Of a stretch of 37,323 nucleotides of DNA, positions 8,399 through 16,551 are shown piece after piece. This stretch comes from 66-474 sp035717365 (lineage in GTDB: Bacteria > Pseudomonadota > Gammaproteobacteria > Xanthomonadales > Rhodanobacteraceae). How positions within the stretch are numbered: the stretch's first letter is position 1; every line of letters starts with the position of its first letter. The DNA is taken from contig DASTIS010000278.1 of the NCBI GenBank assembly GCA_035717365.1, forward strand, positions 1 through 37,323, given 5' to 3'. Made by a program: the position numbers and the translations under genes. The notes below the pieces were generated by a model. It was not told the origin of the DNA. It did not search any database and saw only the letters and a program-made list of their open reading frames with translations.

Positions 8399-10018
8399 CT
8401 ACATCCAGCGAAATGCCACGGACTCGGGACGCCTGTCACGACGATCCCGCCTCTCCCTCGCAGTGGCTGCGCCAGGTTCGGCAGCAGCATCCGCGCCAGC
8501 CGTGGAGCGACCGACGGAGATCGCCTCTGGTGGCCGATCACCACCGGACTCGGGTGCTGCTGGCGCCCCGATTGCCACGGGCCCCTCCAATGCCGGCGGA
8601 CGCCGCAGCACGTGCACGCTGAACCAGCGCATGGGTGCTGTCAGTTTCCAGCTCGAAGACGCGAACAAGGCGGCGATCGTGGCGTCGCTGTTCGCCAGCG
8701 CCGACCGCAACTTCTGCAGTTCGGTTTGCGGCAGCGTATCGCTGGCGACGGGATGCTCTGCCACCCGGTCGTTGGCTGACTGTTCCAACCGCAAGGACAT
8801 CGTATTCAGCAGCGCGTGTTGACGCTGGATCCTTGCCTCCACGGCCATCACGCTCTCGCGTTGGCGGTCGAAGCGTGCCGCGGTTTCGCCGGAAAGCGCG
8901 GATACTTCATTCTGCAATTGCTGCACCGTGCCATGGACCGCACCCGTTGCGGATGCCTGCGCCTCCCATCGGGCGGCCATGGCGGCTTCCATTGCCTGCG
9001 CTTGCTGCGCAATCGTTTTCAGGTTTTGCTCCACCAATCCAAAGCGCGCATCCAGCCTCTCCTGCAACGCTTGCAGCGTGTCGTGGACAGCGGTGGTTAC
9101 GGAGGCCTGCTCCACCAAACGCGCTTCCGCCGTTTGCGTTCGACCTTCCGCGCCCCACCGTTCGGCCAGCAAATGATCCACGTGCGCCGCGTAAAGCTGG
9201 TCGATTTCACGATACGAATCATGTCGGCCGGATATCGCGTCCCACTTCTCCTCCCCTGAAGCAATCCCGAGGCAGGCCCGATAGAGGGCGCCGGCCAGCT
9301 CCGGCATGGCCGCACATGTGCCGCCTGCTTCGCGCGGCAACACCTGGTGATGCCGGCGACGCGGGTCGAGAAAGGCATCGACGGCCTCCGAAACCGCGCG
9401 ACCGGGTGTGATCGGCCAGCGCAAATGCAACCCGCTGGCGACGCGAGCCATGCTGTCGCGCCAGTCCGCAAGCAGTCGGTCATAGGTGATCATGGCCCGG
9501 CTGCGATGCTCGGACGCAGCCGTGGCTTCCATGAGGTATTGAACCCACATCAGATAAAGAGGTGCACGCGGCCACTTGTTGCGTCGGTGCATGGATTCGA
9601 CCACTTCCCTTGGATCGCGCACGACGAATAGGCAATCGACTTCAAAACCCCTCGTCTCGAACGCCTCGATCCACAATGGCGCAACGAGGCACATTCGCGG
9701 GTCCTTGACGGCGCACAAGCCGGACGCCGCAAAATCACGCTCGATCAACCCGCCGATGCGCTGCGCGGCGGCCTTCGCATGCGGAGAGTCGAGCCATCCG
9801 TCCGGAATGCCGCGCATTTCGTACCACGTGCGTCCCAGGCCATGCAGGAGATCATCATTGATTCGCACGGCTTCGGCATGTTCCCAGAAGCCATCGGGGT
9901 TGTCGGGACCCGGCGGGACGAGATCGTTCCCAAGCTCCGCGCCCAGCAAATTGACGACACGCGCCGCTGCGGAAGTACCACTCCGGTGCATGCCGAAAAC
10001 GAGCAACGCACGCTTCAT
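8399..10018 (-). CDS. Sulfotransferase with C-terminal coiled coil
   Basis: A 539-aa protein. The N-terminal 240 residues are a sulfotransferase domain: P-loop-like LLVFGMHRSGTS at 5-16, then LFVVRDPREVVESMHRRN as the 3'-phosphate element. Residues roughly 275-440 are rich in A, Q, E and L heptads and read as a long coiled coil. Residues 454-465 are SSSWKLTAPMRW, a short motif often found near the ends of glycan-locus glycosyltransferases, followed by a charged, disordered tail. The ATG overlaps the stop of the Wzt gene (TGATG), so translation is coupled. The coiled coil could bring the enzyme to the export machinery or oligomerise it; this is inference. It differs clearly from the sulfotransferase at 3782-5104. 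Confidence 0.85.
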   Translation of the reverse strand: MKRALLVFGMHRSGTSAAARVVNLLGAELGNDLVPPGPDNPDGFWEHAEAVRINDDLLHGLGRTWYEMRGIPDGWLDSPHAKAAAQRIGGLIERDFAASGLCAVKDPRMCLVAPLWIEAFETRGFEVDCLFVVRDPREVVESMHRRNKWPRAPLYLMWVQYLMEATAASEHRSRAMITYDRLLADWRDSMARVASGLHLRWPITPGRAVSEAVDAFLDPRRRHHQVLPREAGGTCAAMPELAGALYRACLGIASGEEKWDAISGRHDSYREIDQLYAAHVDHLLAERWGAEGRTQTAEARLVEQASVTTAVHDTLQALQERLDARFGLVEQNLKTIAQQAQAMEAAMAARWEAQASATGAVHGTVQQLQNEVSALSGETAARFDRQRESVMAVEARIQRQHALLNTMSLRLEQSANDRVAEHPVASDTLPQTELQKLRSALANSDATIAALFASSSWKLTAPMRWFSVHVLRRPPALEGPVAIGAPAAPESGGDRPPEAISVGRSTAGADAAAEPGAATARERRDRRDRRPESVAFRWM

Positions 10019-11499
10019 CAGGCGGTCACTCCGTTGCTGACGTGGATTTCCGGCTTGATGCCAATGTCCATCATGGTTGTCGCCAACCTGCCCGGTTCAT
10101 GAAGTACCTTGAACATCGCACCGTCGATCCATCGATCCAGATAGACGTGCTCCCCGCCGAGGCGGCCCTGCACGCCTGCGTTGAGAAAGTAGGCTCCGGA
10201 TGCAAACAGGCACGGAAACCGGAACCGCACCTCCAACTCGGTTCCGGCGTCCACGTTCGGCAAACTGTCCCCGTGCCATGACGTGATGCAGCCGGCCAGC
10301 TCCAATCCGGTGATGGTCTTGATCAACATGCCGCATCGCGCATCGCGGACGGTCCGATCGAACTTCACGCGGTAGGCATAGAGGTATTCACGTTGCGCCT
10401 CGAGGATGTTGACGCGCCGGCCATCCGGCGTTTCGATGTGCGGATCAAGGATGGAAGCACCGCTGTTGTCATAGTGGAAGGTGCTTTTCGGAATCAGCCC
10501 CTCCTCGAAGAACGAGCCATCCATTCCCTTTGCGGGGCCGTTGCCGACAGCTTTCGCTGCAACGGGCGTCGTGACGGCGCCGTCAACGGCCTGGGCCCCG
10601 CCGCGGCCCTCCGGATCGCCGACCCCGGCGGTGCATGAGGTCCGCACCCGGGGTTCGCTCTGTTCGTCGAAAGGAAGGGCATCCGCTTCCTTCCCGGTTC
10701 TGATCCGTTCGCGGATCGACTGATATTTCCCGGCGGGCGAATACAGTATTTTCTGGTATCTCGACACGACGTATTTCGGACTGCCCTCGGTCAACAATTC
10801 CCCGCGATCCAGCAAAAGCGCACGGTTGCAAAGTTCGATCACCGTGCCTGCGGAATGCGAAACGAACAGCACCGTGGCGCCATTCGCCCGAATCCGGTTG
10901 ATGCGCGCGAAGCACTTCCGCTGGAAAGCCTCGTCGCCGACCGAGAGAACTTCGTCGATGACGAGGATGTCCGGTGACACATTGATCGCGACCGCGAAGG
11001 CCAACCGTACGTACATGCCGCTGGAGTAGGTCTTGACCGGCTGGTCGATGAAATCGCCGATCTCGGCAAAGTCGAGGATGGCCTCGTGGCAGGCGGCCAG
11101 CTCCCGCTCCGACAGCCCGTACAGCAACCCGCTGAGACGGACGTTTTCCCTGCCCGTGAATTCCGGGTTGAAACCCGCGCCCAATTCCAGCAGTGCCGCA
11201 ACGCGGCCGCTCACGGCAACTTTCCCCAGTGTGGGGCTCAGCGTTCCGCATATCAGCTGAAGCAGCGTCGACTTTCCCGAACCATTGCGGCCCACGATGC
11301 CGACGGTCTCGCCTTTGCGCACGTCGAAGCTGACGTCGCGCAACGCCCAGAATTCCCTGAACCAGGCATGCGCCGGTCGACCCAGCGCCCGTTGCATGCG
11401 TGGCAGGATCATCTGCTTGAGGCGGTCGGCAGGCTGCGCGTAGACCTCGTAACGCTTGGACAGCCCCTCCACGCGGATGCCGGGATCGTCACACGACAT
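10018..11499 (-). CDS. wzt: Wzt-type ABC transporter ATP-binding protein (polysaccharide export)
   Basis: A 493-aa protein. The N-terminal ATPase has Walker A GRNGSGKSTLL, signature YSSGMYVRLAFAVA (the SSGM variant usual in O-antigen exporters) and Walker B DILVIDEVLSVGD. After a linker of about 100 residues, the C-terminal part (from about IPKSTFHYDNSGA) resembles the Wzt_C carbohydrate-binding beta sandwich, which recognises the finished glycan end. I chose ATG 11499, which overlaps the permease stop by 11 nt; the frame extends further upstream, but that part is arginine-rich and unlike the family. Together with the permease it would export the lipid-linked glycan across the inner membrane. 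The C-terminal domain implies that a defined terminal modification, perhaps methyl or sulfate, is the export signal, which is inference. Confidence 0.93.
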   Translation of the reverse strand: MSCDDPGIRVEGLSKRYEVYAQPADRLKQMILPRMQRALGRPAHAWFREFWALRDVSFDVRKGETVGIVGRNGSGKSTLLQLICGTLSPTLGKVAVSGRVAALLELGAGFNPEFTGRENVRLSGLLYGLSERELAACHEAILDFAEIGDFIDQPVKTYSSGMYVRLAFAVAINVSPDILVIDEVLSVGDEAFQRKCFARINRIRANGATVLFVSHSAGTVIELCNRALLLDRGELLTEGSPKYVVSRYQKILYSPAGKYQSIRERIRTGKEADALPFDEQSEPRVRTSCTAGVGDPEGRGGAQAVDGAVTTPVAAKAVGNGPAKGMDGSFFEEGLIPKSTFHYDNSGASILDPHIETPDGRRVNILEAQREYLYAYRVKFDRTVRDARCGMLIKTITGLELAGCITSWHGDSLPNVDAGTELEVRFRFPCLFASGAYFLNAGVQGRLGGEHVYLDRWIDGAMFKVLHEPGRLATTMMDIGIKPEIHVSNGVTA

Positions 11500-12334
11500 C
11501 GGCGAAGCCCTTGCGCGTCTTTTCGAACCAGGCAAACGCAAGCCACGCAAAAAGCCCCGACCCCAGCACATAAAGGCCCAGGTGACCCCAGACCGGCGGC
11601 TCGCCAAAAACCAGAACGTTCTGCGACGCCTCCGCAATGATCGTGAGGGGGTTCAGATACAGAAGATCCTGGTACCGCATTGGGACCAGGGTCCTGGGAT
11701 AGACAATCGGCGCCAGGAACATCATCGCCATGGTGACGATGCCGATCGCCTGCCTGAGATCGCGCAGATAGACGCCCAGCGACGCCAGCAGCCAGACGGT
11801 GCCGGCGACGAACGGCAGGAAGCACATGACGACGATCGGGAACAGGATCACCGTCCACGGAATGTGGCCCATGACAACCGGCGAGGCAGCCAACAACACC
11901 AGCGTGGACACGCACAGGTGGAACAACGCGGAGCCAAGCGTGCTCCAGGTGAGGGTTTCAAGCGGAAATACCACGCGTTTGACGAAGCTTGCGTTTTCGA
12001 CGATGAGCGTGGTGGCGCGATTGGCGCATTCCGCAAAGAACGTATTGATGTTCAATCCGGCGAACAACACCATGGCGTACTGGAAGTGATCGGTCGCCCG
12101 GGCATCCCAGCGCGACTTGAAGATCACCCCGAACACGAAGGTGTAGATCGCGAGCACCAGCAGCGGATTGAGGAATGACCAGAACAGGCCAGCGAACGAA
12201 CCGCGATACCGACCCGTCACGTTGCGCCTCGCCATCTGCACCACCAGTGCAAAATGACGCGTCAGCGCCAGGTAGGGCGAAAGCGGATCGGTCAGTCTGT
12301 AGGCGGATGTCGTCATGGCAGGTATCTGTTCCAT
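11489..12334 (-). CDS. wzm: Wzm-type ABC-2 transporter permease (polysaccharide export)
   Basis: The permease partner of the ATPase that follows it; 281 aa from ATG 12334. The N-terminal interface region includes RRNVTGRYRGSFAGLFWSFL, which is diagnostic of the ABC-2 O-antigen and teichoic acid exporters. Six hydrophobic segments follow (for example LLVLAIYTFVFGVIF, ILFPIVVMCFLPFVAGTVWL, IGIVTMAMMFLAPIVY). The open frame runs back to 12499, but residues before M-E-Q-I-P are coded by the intergenic repeat region and do not look like a protein. A second ATG at 12316 (MTTSAYRLTD) is an equally possible start, and neither has a strong ribosome site. It is the first gene of the export block and lies 170 nt after the membrane-protein gene. 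Confidence 0.92.
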   Translation of the reverse strand: MEQIPAMTTSAYRLTDPLSPYLALTRHFALVVQMARRNVTGRYRGSFAGLFWSFLNPLLVLAIYTFVFGVIFKSRWDARATDHFQYAMVLFAGLNINTFFAECANRATTLIVENASFVKRVVFPLETLTWSTLGSALFHLCVSTLVLLAASPVVMGHIPWTVILFPIVVMCFLPFVAGTVWLLASLGVYLRDLRQAIGIVTMAMMFLAPIVYPRTLVPMRYQDLLYLNPLTIIAEASQNVLVFGEPPVWGHLGLYVLGSGLFAWLAFAWFEKTRKGFADVV

Positions 12335-12355
12335 GCCACACGGCTTCGGTTGCAA
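12335..12355. repeat. 21-bp direct repeat, copy 1
   Basis: The sequence GCCACACGGCTTCGGTTGCA plus one A matches copy 2 at 12405-12425 at 19 of 21 positions. The copies start 70 nt apart and have the same orientation. Copy 1 abuts the possible start codon of wzm at 12334. Confidence 0.7.
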
Positions 12356-12404
12356 CCTGGCATCCAGGGCGCACGGTGGGTTGGCTCGTAGACGTGAGTC
12401 CCGC

Positions 12405-12425
12405 GCCGCACGGCTTTGGTTGCAA
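12405..12425. repeat. 21-bp direct repeat, copy 2
   Basis: The sequence GCCGCACGGCTTTGGTTGCA plus one A differs from copy 1 at two positions. A degenerate relative sharing GCTTTGGTTG lies at about 22098-22107, also upstream of a minus-strand operon head. It could be a regulator site or a dispersed repeat family; the sequence does not decide. Confidence 0.7.
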
Positions 12426-12503
12426 GGGGGGTGTGCCTTGCGCCTGCGCGTGCATCCGCGGTGCGACGGCGGACGGCAGGCGTGGCGCTGGCCCGGCAAC
12501 TGC

Positions 12504-14594
12504 TCAGGGCCGGCGGACGCGATTCGCCGCCAGTGACGCGCGGCTGGCGTCCCGCCCCCATGTGTCGTAGGGCCCGGACGAGAGCGGCTGAAATGCGCAG
12601 CTTTCCAGTACGCTTTCCATTTCCTGGCGCCATGACGCGGAGTGCTTGAGCACCACGACGGTCAATTGGTACCGTTCAATGGCATCCGCAAACAGCACTG
12701 CCGAATCGTCTGATCGTGCTTCCCCTGCGACATACTGCATCAGGGCAATTCGCCTTTCGGCTTCAGGCCGGGCAAAGCTCCGGGTCAAATAGAGATCGCG
12801 CACCCCCAGAAGCCGTGGATGCACGACGAAGGTTGGCAACCAGAAGGCGACCAGTTTTGGCGCAAGCACGACACCGGTCTCCGGAACGGCTTCGACCACC
12901 TGCCGGGCCACCCGATATTCCACCGGGTAGACCTTGAGCCGCGGTACACCGAGTGTCACGCCGTTGTCGGCACGCAAGGTTCCGAATCGCCATCCGAACG
13001 TTACCGCAAATCCCGTCAACAGCGCGAAGATGCACATCGCCAGCGCTTTTGGTCGGATGTGCAGGGCGCGCCCGACGACGCCATCGAGGATCACGGCGAT
13101 AAGGAATGGCAACGGCAAGGCCCAGGTCAATCGCCAATACGTGTACACGCCGACGAAATGGTCCGCCACGAAACGGCAGGTATAGGGATTGAGAACCGCG
13201 AGCAGGAAGAAGAAGGCGCCGGCGGACAGATAACGTGCTCGAGCCGGGTCGCGCACGAATGCCCACGCAGCCAGCAGCGCTGCCAACAGCACGCCGGTGC
13301 TCCACGGACCCCACGTATTGTCGAGTATCTGCGGCACCGTGGGCATCGGGTTGGAGGTGACAAACCCCTGGCCACCCTGCGTCGCAGACGTCATGGCCCA
13401 CGCGGCGGCAAATACATAAGTTGAAGCGAGAAAGCCCAGCGCGAACCGCCGACTGCTCTTCACGTCTGCCGACCAACCGCCCGCCAACCCCAACAGGGCA
13501 GCGGCAGGCGCCACGAAAAGGGCTGTCGCAGCGACCCCCACGGCCGCGGTCTGCGCTGCAAACAGCAACAACCAGTGGCGCAGCCCGCCGTTCCGGGCGA
13601 ACGACAAGGCGGATCCGGCGATCACGGGAACCATGCAGGCGGCCAGGATCGCCTTGCCCTGAAACAGTCGCACGAACGCGAAATTGCCATAGGCGCGGTG
13701 CACTTCACCGAGCGCCAGGACGACCAGGAACAGGATCAGCAACACTGATGGCCAGCGCTCCGGCACGATTCGCCGCAACAGGTACACCCAGGTCAGCACG
13801 CAGAAGATCGCGAGCAACGGTGGCAGCACCAGATATGCAATGACGTGGAGGTCGACCCCCGTAATCCGGGCCAGCAGACCGATCAGGACGTCATAGCTGT
13901 TCAACCGGTAAAACGGCGCGAGGATGGGGGCATCCGGCAACCGGTAAAGCGTGTCGTGCAGCAATACCGGTTGCTGCGGGAACCGCAACAAGGTTGCCGG
14001 GATGCTCAGGTGCAAGGCATCGTCCGGGTCCGGCCGGTTCGCGACCAGGGTGACGCCAACGGCGGCCACGCCAACCAGGAAAACGATCCATGCCGCGTGC
14101 TTCTGCGAAGCGGGGCGTCCGGAGGTGTTGCCCAGCACACCGTGCGACGTTCCCCGGAGATTCCATAGCCACGCGCAGCCCATGGCCAGCAACGCAAGCC
14201 ACCAGAACAAGGGGTAGGGCATGCCGGCGAGGAGCAATCCCACCCACAGTGACGCCAGGGCAACGACCACGAGCGGTATTGCACGGGAGTGGTTTTCCCC
14301 GATCTCCAGCGCAGCAAGTCTGTCGGCTGCCAGCGTGCCACCGGCCGAACCTGGCCCGGTTCGCTTGGCCGTTTCGGCCAGGAACGACCATCCAACCGTT
14401 GCGACCACTGCGATCAGCGCCACCAGAGGCAACCAATCCAGCAATGCAGCAAAACTGGCGTGGGTCGCGGTAATGAGGTGGACATACATCGTCCAGATGG
14501 CGAAGGACACCACGAGCGCGGGAACGATCGCATCGGGCGCCCGACGGCCCAACGGTGCCCGCCATCGAGCGAGTGGCGCCGCAAGTGATTTCAT
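12504..14594 (-). CDS. Large polytopic membrane protein, GT-C-like
   Basis: A 696-aa protein with about 12-14 hydrophobic segments, among them PALVVSFAIWTMYVHLI, WLPLVALIAVVATVGWSFL, IPLVVVALASLWVGLLLAG and SVLLILFLVVLALGEV. A large soluble tail of about 130 residues ends the protein. The loop after the fifth segment contains NRPDPDDALHLS, an acidic cluster reminiscent of the DxD-type motif in the first periplasmic loop of GT-C glycosyltransferases. It may belong to a DUF family seen in polysaccharide clusters (DUF6077 is a guess). The ATG at 14594 overlaps the stop of the methyltransferase gene (ATGA), which sets the start. It might add sugars in the periplasm from a polyprenyl donor, or act in chain assembly; neither is shown. 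Confidence 0.8.
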   Translation of the reverse strand: MKSLAAPLARWRAPLGRRAPDAIVPALVVSFAIWTMYVHLITATHASFAALLDWLPLVALIAVVATVGWSFLAETAKRTGPGSAGGTLAADRLAALEIGENHSRAIPLVVVALASLWVGLLLAGMPYPLFWWLALLAMGCAWLWNLRGTSHGVLGNTSGRPASQKHAAWIVFLVGVAAVGVTLVANRPDPDDALHLSIPATLLRFPQQPVLLHDTLYRLPDAPILAPFYRLNSYDVLIGLLARITGVDLHVIAYLVLPPLLAIFCVLTWVYLLRRIVPERWPSVLLILFLVVLALGEVHRAYGNFAFVRLFQGKAILAACMVPVIAGSALSFARNGGLRHWLLLFAAQTAAVGVAATALFVAPAAALLGLAGGWSADVKSSRRFALGFLASTYVFAAAWAMTSATQGGQGFVTSNPMPTVPQILDNTWGPWSTGVLLAALLAAWAFVRDPARARYLSAGAFFFLLAVLNPYTCRFVADHFVGVYTYWRLTWALPLPFLIAVILDGVVGRALHIRPKALAMCIFALLTGFAVTFGWRFGTLRADNGVTLGVPRLKVYPVEYRVARQVVEAVPETGVVLAPKLVAFWLPTFVVHPRLLGVRDLYLTRSFARPEAERRIALMQYVAGEARSDDSAVLFADAIERYQLTVVVLKHSASWRQEMESVLESCAFQPLSSGPYDTWGRDASRASLAANRVRRP

Positions 14595-15445
14595 CGGGAT
14601 CCCACCGCAATCGTGAGGCTTTGCAGAAAATGAAAGTCCGGGCGACGAAGCGCGTAAGCTTCGTCGCCCGGGTCGCACAGCCCTGCCACTCCCGCGAAGT
14701 CATCCGGGCTCAGGTATTTCCGCAGGCGCTCGCCCCAGGTGCCACGGAAGATGCATTCGAACAGATAGCGCTCGTCTGCTTCGGCGAGCGGATGGGTGCG
14801 CTCGATCATCCGCGTGTGGACGCTCACGTCGCGCAAGCCTGCCCGCTGGAGCCACCCAACGAGCGAGCGGGCCGCAGTGAATTCGCGCTCGCTGCGCCCG
14901 TACCGTTCGCGGTAATACGTGCGCACCGCTTCGTTGACGCGCGCTTCGAGGCGGGCATCCCACGCGAAGTACATGTCCGGGACCAGCGAGCTTTGCCCCA
15001 CCGCGATCCTTCCGCCCGGGCGCAGCAGATCCGCCAGACTCCGCACACCGGCAACGGGATCGTGCAGGTGATTGAGGGCATTGAAAGCCCACACGAGATC
15101 GAACGTGCCGTCCGCGAACGGCGGTTGCAGCATGTCGCCCTGCACGATCGATGCGCTTGCCGGAGCGAGGCCGCGCGCCGCCTTGACGTGTGCGGCGGCA
15201 AGATCCATCCCGACCGCTGTTCCGCGACCTTGCAGCAATTCGTGAAACCAGCCGACCGATTCGCCCGTGCCGCAACCGGCATCGAGCACGCGCGACCCCG
15301 CCGGCAGCCACAGCGAGCCGATCGCCTCGCGCAGTTCCGGCCGCGCGAAGGCACTGAACAACCTCAGCTTCTTCGTGTAATCGCGGCGTGGGGTGTCGCC
15401 CAGCAATCCGGTTTTCGGCATCCACGCTCGCGTAGCCGGTGTCAT
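14591..15445 (-). CDS. Class I SAM-dependent methyltransferase
   Basis: A 284-aa protein with the SAM-binding motif SRVLDAGCGTGES (51-63), then an acidic post-motif position (VGMDLAAAHVKAA), FDLVWAFNALNHLHDP and LLRPGGRIAVGQSS. This is the methyltransf_11/25 pattern of Rossmann-fold enzymes. The ATG at 15445 overlaps the stop of the preceding GT4 gene (ATGA); the frame extends upstream to 16276, but that part is an antisense-like shadow of the GT4. Its own stop overlaps the membrane-protein start. It probably methylates a sugar or a glycan end. Methyl capping is a known chain-length and export signal in ABC-dependent O-antigen systems, but assigning this role here is inference. Confidence 0.9.
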   Translation of the reverse strand: MTPATRAWMPKTGLLGDTPRRDYTKKLRLFSAFARPELREAIGSLWLPAGSRVLDAGCGTGESVGWFHELLQGRGTAVGMDLAAAHVKAARGLAPASASIVQGDMLQPPFADGTFDLVWAFNALNHLHDPVAGVRSLADLLRPGGRIAVGQSSLVPDMYFAWDARLEARVNEAVRTYYRERYGRSEREFTAARSLVGWLQRAGLRDVSVHTRMIERTHPLAEADERYLFECIFRGTWGERLRKYLSPDDFAGVAGLCDPGDEAYALRRPDFHFLQSLTIAVGSR

Positions 15446-16551
15446 CCGCGGGCGCCGGCGGTCAGACGCTGATAATGCGCTTCGAATGTTCGCGCCGTGT
15501 AATCGGCGTCTTCCGACAAGGCCCTGCATTGCGCAGCGCGCGCGACGCGCAGCCTGAGTGCCTCGTCGGCAAGCAGGGTGTGGATGGCGTCCGCCAGGCG
15601 TTCCGGATTGCCCACGGGTACGGCCAGCGCCGCCGAGGGCGCCCATTCGACGATGTGTCCCACCGCCGTGCCAACGGTCGGCACGCCGGCCACCGCCGCT
15701 TCGAGCAGAACGGCCGGGCCGGCTTCGTGGCGCGACGACATCACCAGCACGTCGGCGGATTCCATGACGGGGCGGAGTTCGCGTTGGGTCTTGAAGCCGA
15801 GAAACCGCACGCGCCGGTGCAGATCCAGTCGATGCAGCAGTTCCTGCATTTCGCCCTGCAACGTGTCTACGCCGACGATGTCCATCTCGAAGTCGATGCC
15901 GGTTTTTGCCAGCCTCGCCAGCGCATGCAGCAAGGTCGGCTGATCCTTGACGCGATTGAGGCTGGCGATATGGATCAGGCGTGCCGGTCCCTGGTGACGG
16001 GGGTGCGGCGCCAGCGGAGGCCATTTCCGGAGGTCCACGCCCAACGGCACGCGCTGCGCCCGAACGCCGAATGCCTGCAACTCGTCGATGATCGGCGCGC
16101 TGGTCGCGGTGACGACATTGGCGCATCGCAGGGTGATGCGCTCGGACAGCCGGCCTTTCCAGTTCAGTTGCCCGCCGTAGCCGATATCGCGCAACGCCAC
16201 GAGTTCGCCACTGGTGTAGTGCACCATGTTCGGCAACCGCAGCAGCTTGGCCGCGGCCACCGCGATCAGGCCGCACGGACCCGCAAAAACGGCATGTACC
16301 AGATCGAAGGGTGCGCGCCGATGTTCGGCGCGGATCGCCGCGATGCTGCGCACATGGGTCCGGCCACGGCCGATGTTGTGGATGGTGGCACCGGCGAGTT
16401 TCCAGCGCGCTGCCGCCGGCTCCTGCACCAGAGCGAAGACATGTACGTCATGGGCGCGCGACAACCGTTCGATCAATGCCAGCAACACCGGGATCACCCG
16501 GTACTCGCCGCTGCGATCCACGCCGCCCCGCACCACCAGTGCGAGCTTCAT
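15442..16551 (-). CDS. Glycosyltransferase family 4
   Basis: A 369-aa GT-B fold glycosyltransferase. The N-terminus KLALVVRGGVDRSGEYRVIP fits a GT4 acceptor domain, followed by the linker HIASLNRVKDQPTLLHALA and the donor motif SSRHEAGPAVLLEAA (the E-x7-E element). The start is ATG 16551, which overlaps the stop of the upstream GT4 gene (ATGA). A start 17 codons further upstream is possible but would lie deeper in the neighbour. It lies between another GT4 and a methyltransferase, and all three junctions overlap, so these enzymes are probably made together and act on one glycan. The sugar specificity cannot be assigned. Confidence 0.92.
   Translation of the reverse strand: MKLALVVRGGVDRSGEYRVIPVLLALIERLSRAHDVHVFALVQEPAAARWKLAGATIHNIGRGRTHVRSIAAIRAEHRRAPFDLVHAVFAGPCGLIAVAAAKLLRLPNMVHYTSGELVALRDIGYGGQLNWKGRLSERITLRCANVVTATSAPIIDELQAFGVRAQRVPLGVDLRKWPPLAPHPRHQGPARLIHIASLNRVKDQPTLLHALARLAKTGIDFEMDIVGVDTLQGEMQELLHRLDLHRRVRFLGFKTQRELRPVMESADVLVMSSRHEAGPAVLLEAAVAGVPTVGTAVGHIVEWAPSAALAVPVGNPERLADAIHTLLADEALRLRVARAAQCRALSEDADYTARTFEAHYQRLTAGARG

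Larger units (their letters stand above)
12335..12503. other. Intergenic region upstream of wzm
   Basis: A 169-nt gap between two minus-strand genes inside an otherwise tightly packed cluster. It holds two near-identical 21-bp direct repeats (listed separately). I see no clear sigma70 promoter, no terminator with a T-tract and no convincing small gene. A promoter for the export block may lie here. Confidence 0.5.

Noticed and set aside
6852..8822. Long plus-strand open frame opposite the WbsX/GT fusion gene
   Set aside because: No recognisable domain; the opposite strand has strong WbsX, GT4 and GT2 motifs.
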